Assembly (NCBI GenBank): GCA_023412455.1
Contig: JAEYNQ010000074.1
Coordinates: forward strand, 1 to 9,051
Origin: Bacillota bacterium
GTDB taxonomy: Bacteria; Bacillota; Clostridia; Lachnospirales; Cellulosilyticaceae
Direction of reading: 5' to 3'
DNA length: 9,051 nt
Of this stretch, positions 1-4,565 are shown one piece after another. Below the pieces are notes generated by a model, which did not search any database, was not told the origin of the DNA, and saw only the letters and a list, made by a program, of their open reading frames with translations. Position numbers and translations under genes: made by a program. The first letter of the stretch is position 1. The number at the start of each line of letters is the position of its first letter.

Positions 1-119
1 TAAGACTTCCCATCCAGAAATGGAGTAAGACCCCTTAGAGACTATGAGGTAGATAGGCTTAGGCTGTAAGCACAGTAATGTGTGTAGGTACTAAGTACTA
101 ACGGTTCGAGGGTTTGACC
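1..119 (+). rRNA. 23S ribosomal RNA, 3' end (partial)
   Basis: The first ~119 bases match the conserved 3' end of bacterial 23S rRNA: the 'gtaagcacagtaatgtgtg' segment, the 'tactaa..ggttcgaggg' segment and the terminal 'tttgacc', which pairs with the 5' end of the molecule in the closing helix. The gene runs off the left edge, so only its last part is here. The mature 3' end is placed at about 119 by analogy and may be off by a few bases. The tRNA/5S block follows on the same strand after a ~206-bp spacer. Confidence 0.93.
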
Positions 120-325
120 TAGATAAGAAAAGCTTAACGAACAAAAGTGAGTTAAGAAGTTCAATAGTTCTATCATGAGATAGAATGTCATCAACAACGG
201 TTAAAACAAGGATTGTGTTTAGTTTTGTGAGTATAAAGTGTTGACATAAGTCAAAGGATATGCTATACTTACAAGGTAATTGGAAGTAACAAAATTTCCA
301 GTTTATGCATATAATTTATAGATAT
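120..325 (+). other. 23S to tRNA-Asn spacer
   Basis: This 206-bp AT-rich spacer holds no gene. It contains a perfect 7-bp hairpin (TTCTATC 168-174 and GATAGAA 179-185, loop ATGA) with no U-tract after it, so it is more likely an RNA-processing or structural element than a terminator. Further on is the strong promoter at 241-269. I see no flanking inverted repeat of the kind expected for the 23S processing stem, but its 5' partner would lie outside the window. Confidence 0.6.
241..269 (+). promoter_or_regulatory. Promoter for the tRNA-Asn/tRNA-Glu/5S/tRNA-Cys block
   Basis: There is a perfect -35 box TTGACA at 241-246, a 17-bp spacer, and a -10 box TATACT at 264-269 preceded by TGC (extended -10). 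This is the vegetative sigma-A pattern and one of the best promoter matches in the window. The predicted start is near 276, about 50 bp before tRNA-Asn. The -35 box is part of a perfect 14-bp dyad, TTGAC-ATAA-GTCAA (241-254). The promoter would let the tRNAs and 5S be made independently of 16S-23S. This is inferred from sequence only. Confidence 0.75.
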
Positions 326-397
326 TCCTCGATAGCTCAGCGGCAGAGCATCCGGCTGTTAACCGGAGGGTCGTAGGTTCGAACCCTACTCGGGGAG
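326..397 (+). tRNA. tRNA-Asn (anticodon GTT)
   Basis: A 72-nt cloverleaf can be folded by hand: acceptor stem TCCTCGA/TCGGGGA with one T-G wobble, anticodon stem TCCGG/CCGGA with loop CTGTTAA (anticodon GTT at 358-360), and T-arm GTAGG-TTCGAAC-CCTAC. The discriminator base is G397. CCA is not encoded (TTA follows), so the 3' end must be added by tRNA nucleotidyltransferase. Confidence 0.97.
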
Positions 398-403
398 TTA
401 AAG

Positions 404-475
404 GGCCCATTGGTCAAGCGGTTAAGACACCGCCCTTTCACGGCGGTAACAGGAGTTCGATTCTCCTATGGGTCA
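404..475 (+). tRNA. tRNA-Glu (anticodon TTC)
   Basis: A 72-nt cloverleaf: acceptor stem GGCCCAT/ATGGGTC, anticodon stem CCGCC/GGCGG with loop CTTTCAC (anticodon TTC at 437-439), and T-arm AGGAG-TTCGATT-CTCCT, with discriminator A475. CCA is not encoded. It starts 6 nt after tRNA-Asn and ends only 3 nt before the 5S helix, so all must be cut from one precursor. Confidence 0.97.
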
Positions 476-478
476 TTT

Positions 479-595
479 GTTGGTGATGATGCGATTTAGG
501 GAAACACCCGTTCCCATACCGAACACGACGGTTAAGACTAAATCGGCTGATGGTACTTGTCTGGAGACGGACTGGGAGAGTAAGTGGTTGCCAAC
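479..595 (+). rRNA. 5S ribosomal RNA
   Basis: This 117-nt stretch has the conserved 5S core (cccgttcccataccgaac, then ggttaagact..atcggc-gatggtact, then ctgggagagtaagtggttgcc). The ends are set by helix I: GTTGGTGA at 479-486 pairs perfectly, with wobbles, with TTGCCAAC at 588-595. The gene sits between tRNA-Glu (3 nt away) and tRNA-Cys (7 nt away), so it is embedded in a tRNA cluster instead of directly following 23S. The ends are accurate to one or two bases. Confidence 0.95.
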
Positions 596-602
596 TTAAT
601 AC

Positions 603-673
603 GGCGACATAGCCAAGTGGTAAGGCAGAGGTCTGCAACACCTTTATCACCAGTTCAAATCTGGTTGTCGCCT
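603..673 (+). tRNA. tRNA-Cys (anticodon GCA)
   Basis: A 71-nt cloverleaf: acceptor stem GGCGACA/TGTCGCC, anticodon loop CTGCAAC with anticodon GCA at 635-637, and T-arm ACCAG-TTCAAAT-CTGGT. The discriminator is U (T673), the known identity base of bacterial tRNA-Cys. CCA is not encoded. It is the last gene of the rRNA/tRNA unit and runs straight into the terminator. Confidence 0.97.
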
Positions 674-711
674 TAAAAAAAGGAACTTAACTAACTTAAG
701 TTCCTTTTTTG
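674..711 (+). terminator. Rho-independent terminator of the rRNA/tRNA operon
   Basis: A perfect 9-bp stem, GGAACTTAA (682-690) with TTAAGTTCC (696-704), has a 5-nt loop. It is flanked by an A-run before and a T-run after, which extend the stem. The U-tract follows directly, beginning a few bases downstream of tRNA-Cys. The A-run also gives a U-tract on the minus strand, so it could act in both directions. Confidence 0.93.
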
Positions 712-748
712 TTATATGTTGATTTTTAGGACTTGATAAAGTAGGGTA

Positions 749-798
749 ATAAAAAAGGCCATCACACTTTAAAAACACAGTGGGATGGTCTTTTTATT
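749..798 (-). terminator. Terminator of the H-NOX chemoreceptor gene
   Basis: An imperfect hairpin joins the arm at 757-768 (GGCCATC..CACT) with 779-790 (AGTG..GATGGTC), with one mismatch (A764/G783) and a 10-nt loop. On the minus strand it is followed by a run of six T. It starts about 20 bp after the stop codon of the minus-strand gene. The plus strand also shows TTTTT after the stem, so the element is probably bidirectional, backing up the rRNA terminator. Confidence 0.85.
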
Positions 799-815
799 GG
801 CCTTATTTGAAGGAA

Positions 816-2615
816 CTAAGATCTATAATTACTTAATTCACCTTTAAAGTACTGGGTGATACTTTGGAAATCTTGAATATCATAAATCAGTTTATTAATC
901 TCAGAGGTATACTTGGTAACATTTGCACTTACTTCTTCAGAGGAAGCAGAATTTTCTTCGGCAATAGCTGCTAATGATTCAACATTTATAAAGGCTTTGG
1001 AAATATCATCAGCATCATTTTTTAAGGCAATAATGGTTTCAAGCATAGATTTTGAAACTTTCTGAATGGCTTCGTTGGCTTCAAAGCTAACAGATTTAAC
1101 TTGCTCAAAGCTCTTGGTTTCAGATTCAAGAGCATAGTACTCTTTCTGCAGGAGCTCAATAAAGCCACTTATTTCCGTTACAAATTGCTCTAGATTGCTA
1201 TTGATATCATTAACAGCTGTCTTGGATTGTTCAGCTAGCTTGCGAATAGCATCAGCTACCACAGCAAATCCTCTACCTTCTTCACCCGCTCTGGCAGCTT
1301 CGATAGAGGCATTAAGAGCCAGTAAATTAGTTTGTTCGGCAATACTAGAAACCATTTCTACAATATTAGTTATGTTATTGGCTTTCTGGTGTAGGTATTC
1401 ACTTTTTTGGTTAATAACAGTAAAATTATTAAGGGTATTAAAGATGTTTTGACTAGAGCAGGTTACATTTTCGTAGCTATTGTTAATTTTAGCCATGGCA
1501 ACGGATAGATCTTGTTTATTAATATCTTCCGTTTTGACGATTTCTCTTAAGATAGTAATATTGTCATTAAGTACATTTGCTGCTTGACTGGTATTTTCAG
1601 CTTGGGAAACAGCTCCTAAAGCTACTTGTTCCACAACATTTGAGATTTCTTCAGAAGTACTTAGCATGTTATCAGAGATGATACGGATGTCTTTTACAAA
1701 GTTATCCATTTCATCTGTAACGCCCTTAAAGCCTACAAAATCTGCTTGCAAACCTTTTTTATAAGTAGAAAGTAAATGATAGAGGCTTTCAAAGCGGTCA
1801 CGAGTGAGCAAAGAATTATCATATAAATAATTTTTATCAATCAATCGTGTTATTTCTCTTTCAATAAAGTGAAAGGGTTTAAGCAGCAATGCTGTACTAA
1901 AAGCAGTAAGTAGACTACTTATAAGACCTAACAAAAGGGCTTGTGGCCACTGATTTATCCCAAGAGGGACAAGGAATAAGAGACTACTGGTTATAAAGAC
2001 AAATAAAGCATTTTTAACGGGAATACTTGTAATAAAACCAAAGGAAAGTAGTCGATTAAAGAAGTATTTTTTTTCTTCAAAAATAGAGTGGGAAAAGGCA
2101 AGTCGAACAGATAAGTAACCCTGACGTCTTTCCACCTCGTTAACAATTACTTTTTCTTTAAAGAATTCCATACAGCCATCCAATAGGCCATAAAAATAAT
2201 CAAACATTCCTCGAGGAGATTGATACGTAAACACAGCTTCTGTTTCAGAAATAGCTTCCATGGAAACGAGAGGAGGTTTTGCGCCTGCAAATTTTTTGGT
2301 CATCACAACATGGATATCAAAAAGAGATTTTAAGAAAGAATACATGTTATGATGCTTAAAAAAAGATGGAAAGGCTGAGTGGAAGGCTAAAATATTATCT
2401 TTTCCAATGTCATGCCATAAGTTAGAGGTAGACTTACCCAACTGTTCTGACAAATGACTAATAAGTGACGCAACTTGTTGGTCTTCTACATTTTCTATAG
2501 GTGAGAAAATTCGCGTTGCTTTCCACCCTATTTTTTCCATTGCCAGTTCTACAGGTTCTTGACCATAAAGTTTCTTACATGTTTTAATCCAAGTAGCAAC
2601 TATAGTTCCTTTCAT
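816..2615 (-). CDS. H-NOX-domain methyl-accepting chemotaxis protein (heme gas sensor)
   Basis: A 599-residue chemoreceptor that probably senses O2 or NO through heme and controls CheA/CheW at the inner face of the membrane. Residues 1-185 are an H-NOX (HNOB) domain: W9, N74, proximal heme ligand H102, P115, the Y131-x-S133-x-R135 heme-propionate motif and distal Y140. Two membrane helices follow (about 202-219 and 225-246) with only a short outer loop, so the sensor is cytoplasmic. Residues 247-315 are a HAMP-like linker. The rest is the MCP signalling coiled coil, with its hairpin tip at about 422-464 (EQTNLLALNASIEAARAGE). No CheR-docking pentapeptide is seen at the C-terminus. ATG 2615 is chosen over TTG 2669 because H-NOX proteins begin at MKGTIV and the promoter lies between the two. 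Odd: the usually conserved Glu after VVAD is Ala456. The architecture matches C. tengcongensis Tar4. The ligand is inferred, not proven. Confidence 0.93.
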   Translation of the reverse strand: MKGTIVATWIKTCKKLYGQEPVELAMEKIGWKATRIFSPIENVEDQQVASLISHLSEQLGKSTSNLWHDIGKDNILAFHSAFPSFFKHHNMYSFLKSLFDIHVVMTKKFAGAKPPLVSMEAISETEAVFTYQSPRGMFDYFYGLLDGCMEFFKEKVIVNEVERRQGYLSVRLAFSHSIFEEKKYFFNRLLSFGFITSIPVKNALFVFITSSLLFLVPLGINQWPQALLLGLISSLLTAFSTALLLKPFHFIEREITRLIDKNYLYDNSLLTRDRFESLYHLLSTYKKGLQADFVGFKGVTDEMDNFVKDIRIISDNMLSTSEEISNVVEQVALGAVSQAENTSQAANVLNDNITILREIVKTEDINKQDLSVAMAKINNSYENVTCSSQNIFNTLNNFTVINQKSEYLHQKANNITNIVEMVSSIAEQTNLLALNASIEAARAGEEGRGFAVVADAIRKLAEQSKTAVNDINSNLEQFVTEISGFIELLQKEYYALESETKSFEQVKSVSFEANEAIQKVSKSMLETIIALKNDADDISKAFINVESLAAIAEENSASSEEVSANVTKYTSEINKLIYDIQDFQSITQYFKGELSNYRS

Positions 2616-2620
2616 AACAT

Positions 2621-2628
2621 CACCATCC
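2621..2628 (-). promoter_or_regulatory. Ribosome binding site of the H-NOX chemoreceptor
   Basis: On the minus strand GGATGGTG lies 5 nt before ATG 2615. It is a weaker Shine-Dalgarno match than those of the plus-strand genes, but the spacing is suitable. It supports starting the protein at MKGTIV. Confidence 0.6.
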
Positions 2629-2648
2629 AATATGTATTTGTTAAAATC

Positions 2649-2677
2649 ATTATATATGGGAATTGGCAACTTGTTAA
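2649..2677 (-). promoter_or_regulatory. Promoter of the H-NOX chemoreceptor gene
   Basis: On the minus strand there is TTAACA (2677-2672, 5 of 6 matches to TTGACA), a 17-bp spacer, and a perfect TATAAT (2654-2649). Transcription should begin near 2642, giving a leader of about 27 nt before ATG 2615. The alternative TTG start at 2669 lies inside the promoter spacer and would not be in this transcript. I see no SigD-type (flagellar) promoter, so the gene looks like part of the vegetative sigma regulon. Confidence 0.75.
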
Positions 2678-2693
2678 GAAGGAAGTTATAAAT

Positions 2694-2771
2694 AATTTGA
2701 ATTTATTAGATGATATATAAATATGTATAAACAATCTGAATTAATTAAATAATATATAAAGATGTATAAAT
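2694..2771. repeat. 39-bp imperfect tandem duplication
   Basis: Two adjacent 39-bp units (2694-2732 and 2733-2771) match at about 33-34 of 39 positions by hand alignment. Both contain GATATATAAA-like and ATGTATAAA blocks. They lie just upstream of the chemoreceptor promoter, at roughly -52 to -129 from its predicted start. The very high AT content makes an UP-element or a paired binding site possible. A chance AT-rich duplication is also possible. Confidence 0.65.
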
Positions 2772-2895
2772 CATTTCTAAGATATTCTGAGTGTACCATT
2801 ATTGAAAGAGCAGGAGAGGTAAAAAGAGTTCTTTTTTAGAAATAAGTTCTAGGGAAATGAAAAGTGATATTTTGGCCAGTTAATTTTACAAAGTA

Positions 2896-2904
2896 TGCTA
2901 TAAT
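2896..2904 (+). promoter_or_regulatory. Extended -10 promoter of yyzM
   Basis: TGC-TATAAT at 2896-2904 is a perfect extended -10 element. The -35 region is poor (TTGGCC at 2872-2877 would need a 21-bp spacer), as extended -10 promoters can tolerate. A second TATAAT at 2921-2926 is an alternative. Transcription could start near 2911 or 2933, before ATG 2965. Confidence 0.5.
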
Positions 2905-2950
2905 AATTTTAAACTTAATGTATAATAATTAGAATAAATGGGAATTAATC

Positions 2951-2959
2951 AAAGGAGGG
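2951..2959 (+). promoter_or_regulatory. Ribosome binding site deciding the yyzM start
   Basis: AAAGGAGGG at 2951-2959 is a near-perfect Shine-Dalgarno placed 5 nt before ATG 2965. Because it lies downstream of the other in-frame ATG at 2938, it shows that translation begins at 2965. Confidence 0.85.
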
Positions 2960-2964
2960 TAAAA

Positions 2965-3153
2965 ATGAATTATGTAGTTGGAGATGTAGTGCAAATGAAG
3001 AAACCACACCCCTGCGGTACCAATGAGTGGGAAATCTTGCGTGTGGGTGTGGACTTCAAACTACGTTGTTTAAATTGTAATCACCTTATTATGATTCCAA
3101 GAGAGAAATTTGAAAAGAGTGTCAAAAAGCTTTTAAGGCATCTAGAAAAATAA
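2965..3153 (+). CDS. yyzM: DUF951 family protein (YyzM-like)
   Basis: A 62-residue basic protein of the DUF951 family, found across Firmicutes and typically encoded near rpsF. Its function is unknown. It shows the family signature: V-G-D-V-V near the N-terminus, then MKKPHPCGTNEWEI, VDFKLRC and a CLNC pair followed by MIPREKFEK. The CxxC pair plus the first Cys and His suggest a small, possibly metal-binding, nucleic-acid-associated fold, but that is inference. ATG 2965 is preferred over ATG 2938 because of the ribosome binding site between them. The gene is 152 bp ahead of rpsF with no clear terminator between, so it may be read into the rpsF operon. Confidence 0.88.
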   Translation: MNYVVGDVVQMKKPHPCGTNEWEILRVGVDFKLRCLNCNHLIMIPREKFEKSVKKLLRHLEK

Positions 3154-3202
3154 ATCAATCATACTTATGAATTTTTTACCTTAAATTTTAAGCTTAAATA
3201 AC

Positions 3203-3231
3203 TTGTCTTATTACGGTTTTTGTGGTATGAT
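3203..3231 (+). promoter_or_regulatory. Promoter of rpsF-ssb-rpsR
   Basis: TTGTCT (3203-3208, 4 of 6 to consensus), a 17-bp spacer and TATGAT (3226-3231, 5 of 6) preceded by TGG, an extended -10. The predicted start is near 3238, giving a leader of about 68 nt before rpsF. The leader contains a possible 8-bp hairpin at 3254-3281. Confidence 0.7.
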
Positions 3232-3305
3232 TATAAACTGTAATGTAATCCTTGCTCTATATAAATATGAAGGTATAGGGCCAATGTCCAAAAGGAGGTG
3301 CTGAC

Positions 3306-3596
3306 ATGAGAAATTACGAATTATCAGTTGTTTTATTCCCAAATTTAGCGGAAGAACAAAAATTAGAAACTCTTGAAAAAGTAAAAGATCTTATCACACG
3401 CTTTGGTGGAGAAATCACCAATGTAGATGATTGGGGTAAGAGAAAACTTGCTTATGAAATAAGCAAACAAAGAGAAGGTTTCTACTATTTCATTCAATTC
3501 AACGCTGAGACTTCTGCACCAGCAGAAATCGAGAGCAGAATTCGTATTATGGAACCAGTTCTTCGTTATTTAATCGTATCTCTTGAAGATAAATAA
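3306..3596 (+). CDS. rpsF: 30S ribosomal protein S6
   Basis: A 96-residue protein of normal length for S6, which binds the 16S rRNA platform as a heterodimer with S18. The typical start MRNYELSVVLFP, the central WGKRKLAYEI-K-REGFYYFIQF block and the C-terminal IRIMEPVLRYLIV segment are all present. A strong ribosome binding site AAAGGAGGTG (3291-3300) lies 5 nt before the ATG. It is the first gene of the rpsF-ssb-rpsR operon, with ssb 29 bp downstream. S6 and S18 often control this operon through the leader RNA. Confidence 0.98.
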   Translation: MRNYELSVVLFPNLAEEQKLETLEKVKDLITRFGGEITNVDDWGKRKLAYEISKQREGFYYFIQFNAETSAPAEIESRIRIMEPVLRYLIVSLEDK

Positions 3597-3625
3597 GAAA
3601 TTTTCCTGAAGAAAGGGGCTTAGGC

Positions 3626-4075
3626 ATGAACAAAGTAATATTAATGGGACGTTTAACCAGAGATCCTGAAGTACGCTATTCACAATCTGCTAACCCTGTT
3701 GCAGTAGCACGTTATGGTATTGCAGTGAGAAGACAATTTGCAAAACAAGGCGAACAAGATGTTGACTTTTTTAATATTGTTGCATTTGGTAAAGCTGGTG
3801 AATTTGCAGAGAAGTACTTTAGAAAAGGCCAGATGGTTTCTATTGTTGGACGCTTACAAGTAAACTCTTGGGAGGACCAACAAAAGGTTAAACATACTGC
3901 TGTAGATGTAGTAGTGGAAGAGCAACATTTTGCTGAAAGCAGATCTTCATCTGAATCTCGTGGTGTCATGATAGATTCACCAATCAGTAGCCCTGCACCT
4001 ACTTCCCCTTCAGGTAATTCTGTAGCTGGCTTTATGCCAACTCAAATCGAAGAAGATGACGATTTACCATTTTAG
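3626..4075 (+). CDS. ssb: Single-stranded DNA-binding protein
   Basis: A 149-residue SSB that coats single-stranded DNA during replication, repair and recombination. Residues 1 to about 105 are the OB fold (MNKVILMGRLTRDPEVRY, then DFFNIVAFGKAGEFAEKYFRKGQMVSIVGRLQ). A flexible Ser/Pro-rich linker follows, ending in the acidic tip EEDDDLPF, the docking peptide for partner proteins. The ribosome binding site is AAAGGGG at 3612-3618. It lies between rpsF and rpsR, the usual bacterial order, tying it to ribosomal protein expression. The intact tip indicates the main housekeeping copy and not a phage or plasmid paralogue. Confidence 0.98.
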   Translation: MNKVILMGRLTRDPEVRYSQSANPVAVARYGIAVRRQFAKQGEQDVDFFNIVAFGKAGEFAEKYFRKGQMVSIVGRLQVNSWEDQQKVKHTAVDVVVEEQHFAESRSSSESRGVMIDSPISSPAPTSPSGNSVAGFMPTQIEEDDDLPF

Positions 4076-4113
4076 TCTTAATTTTTATAATAAAATGAAG
4101 GAGGGAACAAACA

Positions 4114-4347
4114 ATGGCAATGCAAAAAAGACATAACCGTAGAAGACGTAAAATAAATCAATTTGCTGGCGATAATATCAAAAAGATTAATTACAAAGAT
4201 ATTAACACATTAAAGAAATTTATTTCTGAAAGAGGTAAAATTCTTCCTAGAAGAATCACTGGTAACTCTGCAAAAGCACAACGTAAGCTTACAATTGCTA
4301 TCAAACGTGCTAGACACATCGCACTTTTACCATACACACAAGATTAA
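4114..4347 (+). CDS. rpsR: 30S ribosomal protein S18 (cysteine-free form)
   Basis: A 77-residue S18 with a basic N-terminus (KRHNRRRRK) and the family core INYKDINTLKKFISERGKILPRR followed by a SAKAQRKLTIAIKRARHIALLPY-type C-terminus. It binds the 30S platform next to S6. Odd: the region that reads VCxFC or VCYF in many S18 proteins is INQF here, and the whole protein has no cysteine. It is therefore a zinc-independent form. A strong ribosome binding site, GAAGGAGGG, is at 4097-4105. It is the last gene of the operon, followed by the terminator at 4400-4427. Confidence 0.97.
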   Translation: MAMQKRHNRRRRKINQFAGDNIKKINYKDINTLKKFISERGKILPRRITGNSAKAQRKLTIAIKRARHIALLPYTQD

Positions 4348-4399
4348 TTAAAGCAAAATAACAACTAGAGAGAGAAATAAGCACACACAAAATGCACAC

Positions 4400-4427
4400 A
4401 CCACTGCCTAGCAGTGGTTTTTTTTTG
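4400..4427 (+). terminator. Rho-independent terminator after rpsR
   Basis: A perfect 8-bp stem, ACCACTGC (4400-4407) with GCAGTGGT (4411-4418), has a 3-nt loop and is followed at once by a run of nine T (4418-4426). It ends the rpsF-ssb-rpsR transcript about 50 bp after the rpsR stop. Confidence 0.95.
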
Positions 4428-4476
4428 CTTTCAATGACTTCTAGTCACAATTATGGGAACAGACAAGTTAGGTTAG

Positions 4477-4501
4477 ATAGCCTCTAGTATTAAAAGGCTA
4501 T
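4477..4501. promoter_or_regulatory. Dyad over the -35 region of the yybS-gdpP promoter (candidate operator)
   Basis: A perfect inverted repeat, ATAGCCT (4477-4483) and AGGCTAT (4495-4501), has an 11-bp centre. It covers the place where the -35 box of the next promoter should be (about 4486-4491), from about -44 to -20. That is a typical position for a repressor or activator site. It has no U-tract, so it is not a terminator. No regulator can be named. Confidence 0.4.
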
Positions 4502-4505
4502 TATA

Positions 4506-4514
4506 TGGTATAAT
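4506..4514 (+). promoter_or_regulatory. Extended -10 promoter of yybS-gdpP-rplI-dnaB
   Basis: TGG-TATAAT at 4506-4514 is a perfect extended -10 element. The predicted start is near 4521, about 45 nt before the yybS ATG. No good -35 box stands 17 bp upstream (AGTATT), which fits an extended -10 or an activator-dependent promoter. Confidence 0.65.
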
Positions 4515-4565
4515 AAAAAGACATGAATTTTGATACTATGTATACTAAAGGAGGGATAACTTGAA

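Larger units (their letters stand above)
2616..2964. other. Divergent intergenic region, H-NOX chemoreceptor / yyzM
   Basis: This 349-bp AT-rich region lies between divergently transcribed genes. It holds the chemoreceptor ribosome binding site and promoter (2621-2677), the 39-bp tandem repeats (2694-2771), the yyzM promoter (2896-2904) and the yyzM ribosome binding site (2951-2959). I found no gene and no convincing terminator in 2772-2890. A GGAGAGG at 2813-2819 has no start codon at a suitable distance. Confidence 0.6.
4348..4565 (+). other. rpsR to yybS intergenic region
   Basis: This 218-bp spacer contains, in order, the rpsR terminator, a small perfect dyad TGACT-TCT-AGTCA (4435-4447), the larger dyad at 4477-4501, the extended -10 promoter at 4506-4514 and the yybS ribosome binding site at 4550-4555. 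No open frame with a ribosome binding site is seen. The terminator and new promoter separate the two housekeeping operons. Confidence 0.6.

Noticed and set aside
168..185. Hairpin TTCTATC-ATGA-GATAGAA considered as a terminator after 23S
   Set aside because: The stem is AT-rich and has no T-run after it, so it is unlikely to end transcription; kept only as a possible structural element.
438..650. Open frame of 70 codons on the minus strand
   Set aside because: It is antisense to tRNA-Glu, 5S and tRNA-Cys, all of which fold convincingly; no ribosome binding site or protein family resemblance.
1195..1452. Open frame of 85 codons on the plus strand
   Set aside because: It is antisense to the highly conserved MCP signalling tip, whose amino acid constraint opens other frames; no ribosome binding site.
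2694..2771. Tandem units considered as a CRISPR array or transposon end
   Set aside because: Only two adjoining copies, no spacers, no terminal inverted repeats, no target duplication and no cas or transposase gene nearby.
2938..2964. Nine-residue N-terminal extension of YyzM from ATG 2938
   Set aside because: It would contain the strong ribosome binding site AAAGGAGGG itself, and DUF951 proteins begin near M-N-Y-V-V-G-D.
3712..3969. Open frame of 85 codons on the minus strand
   Set aside because: Fully antisense to ssb, with no start signal or recognisable protein.
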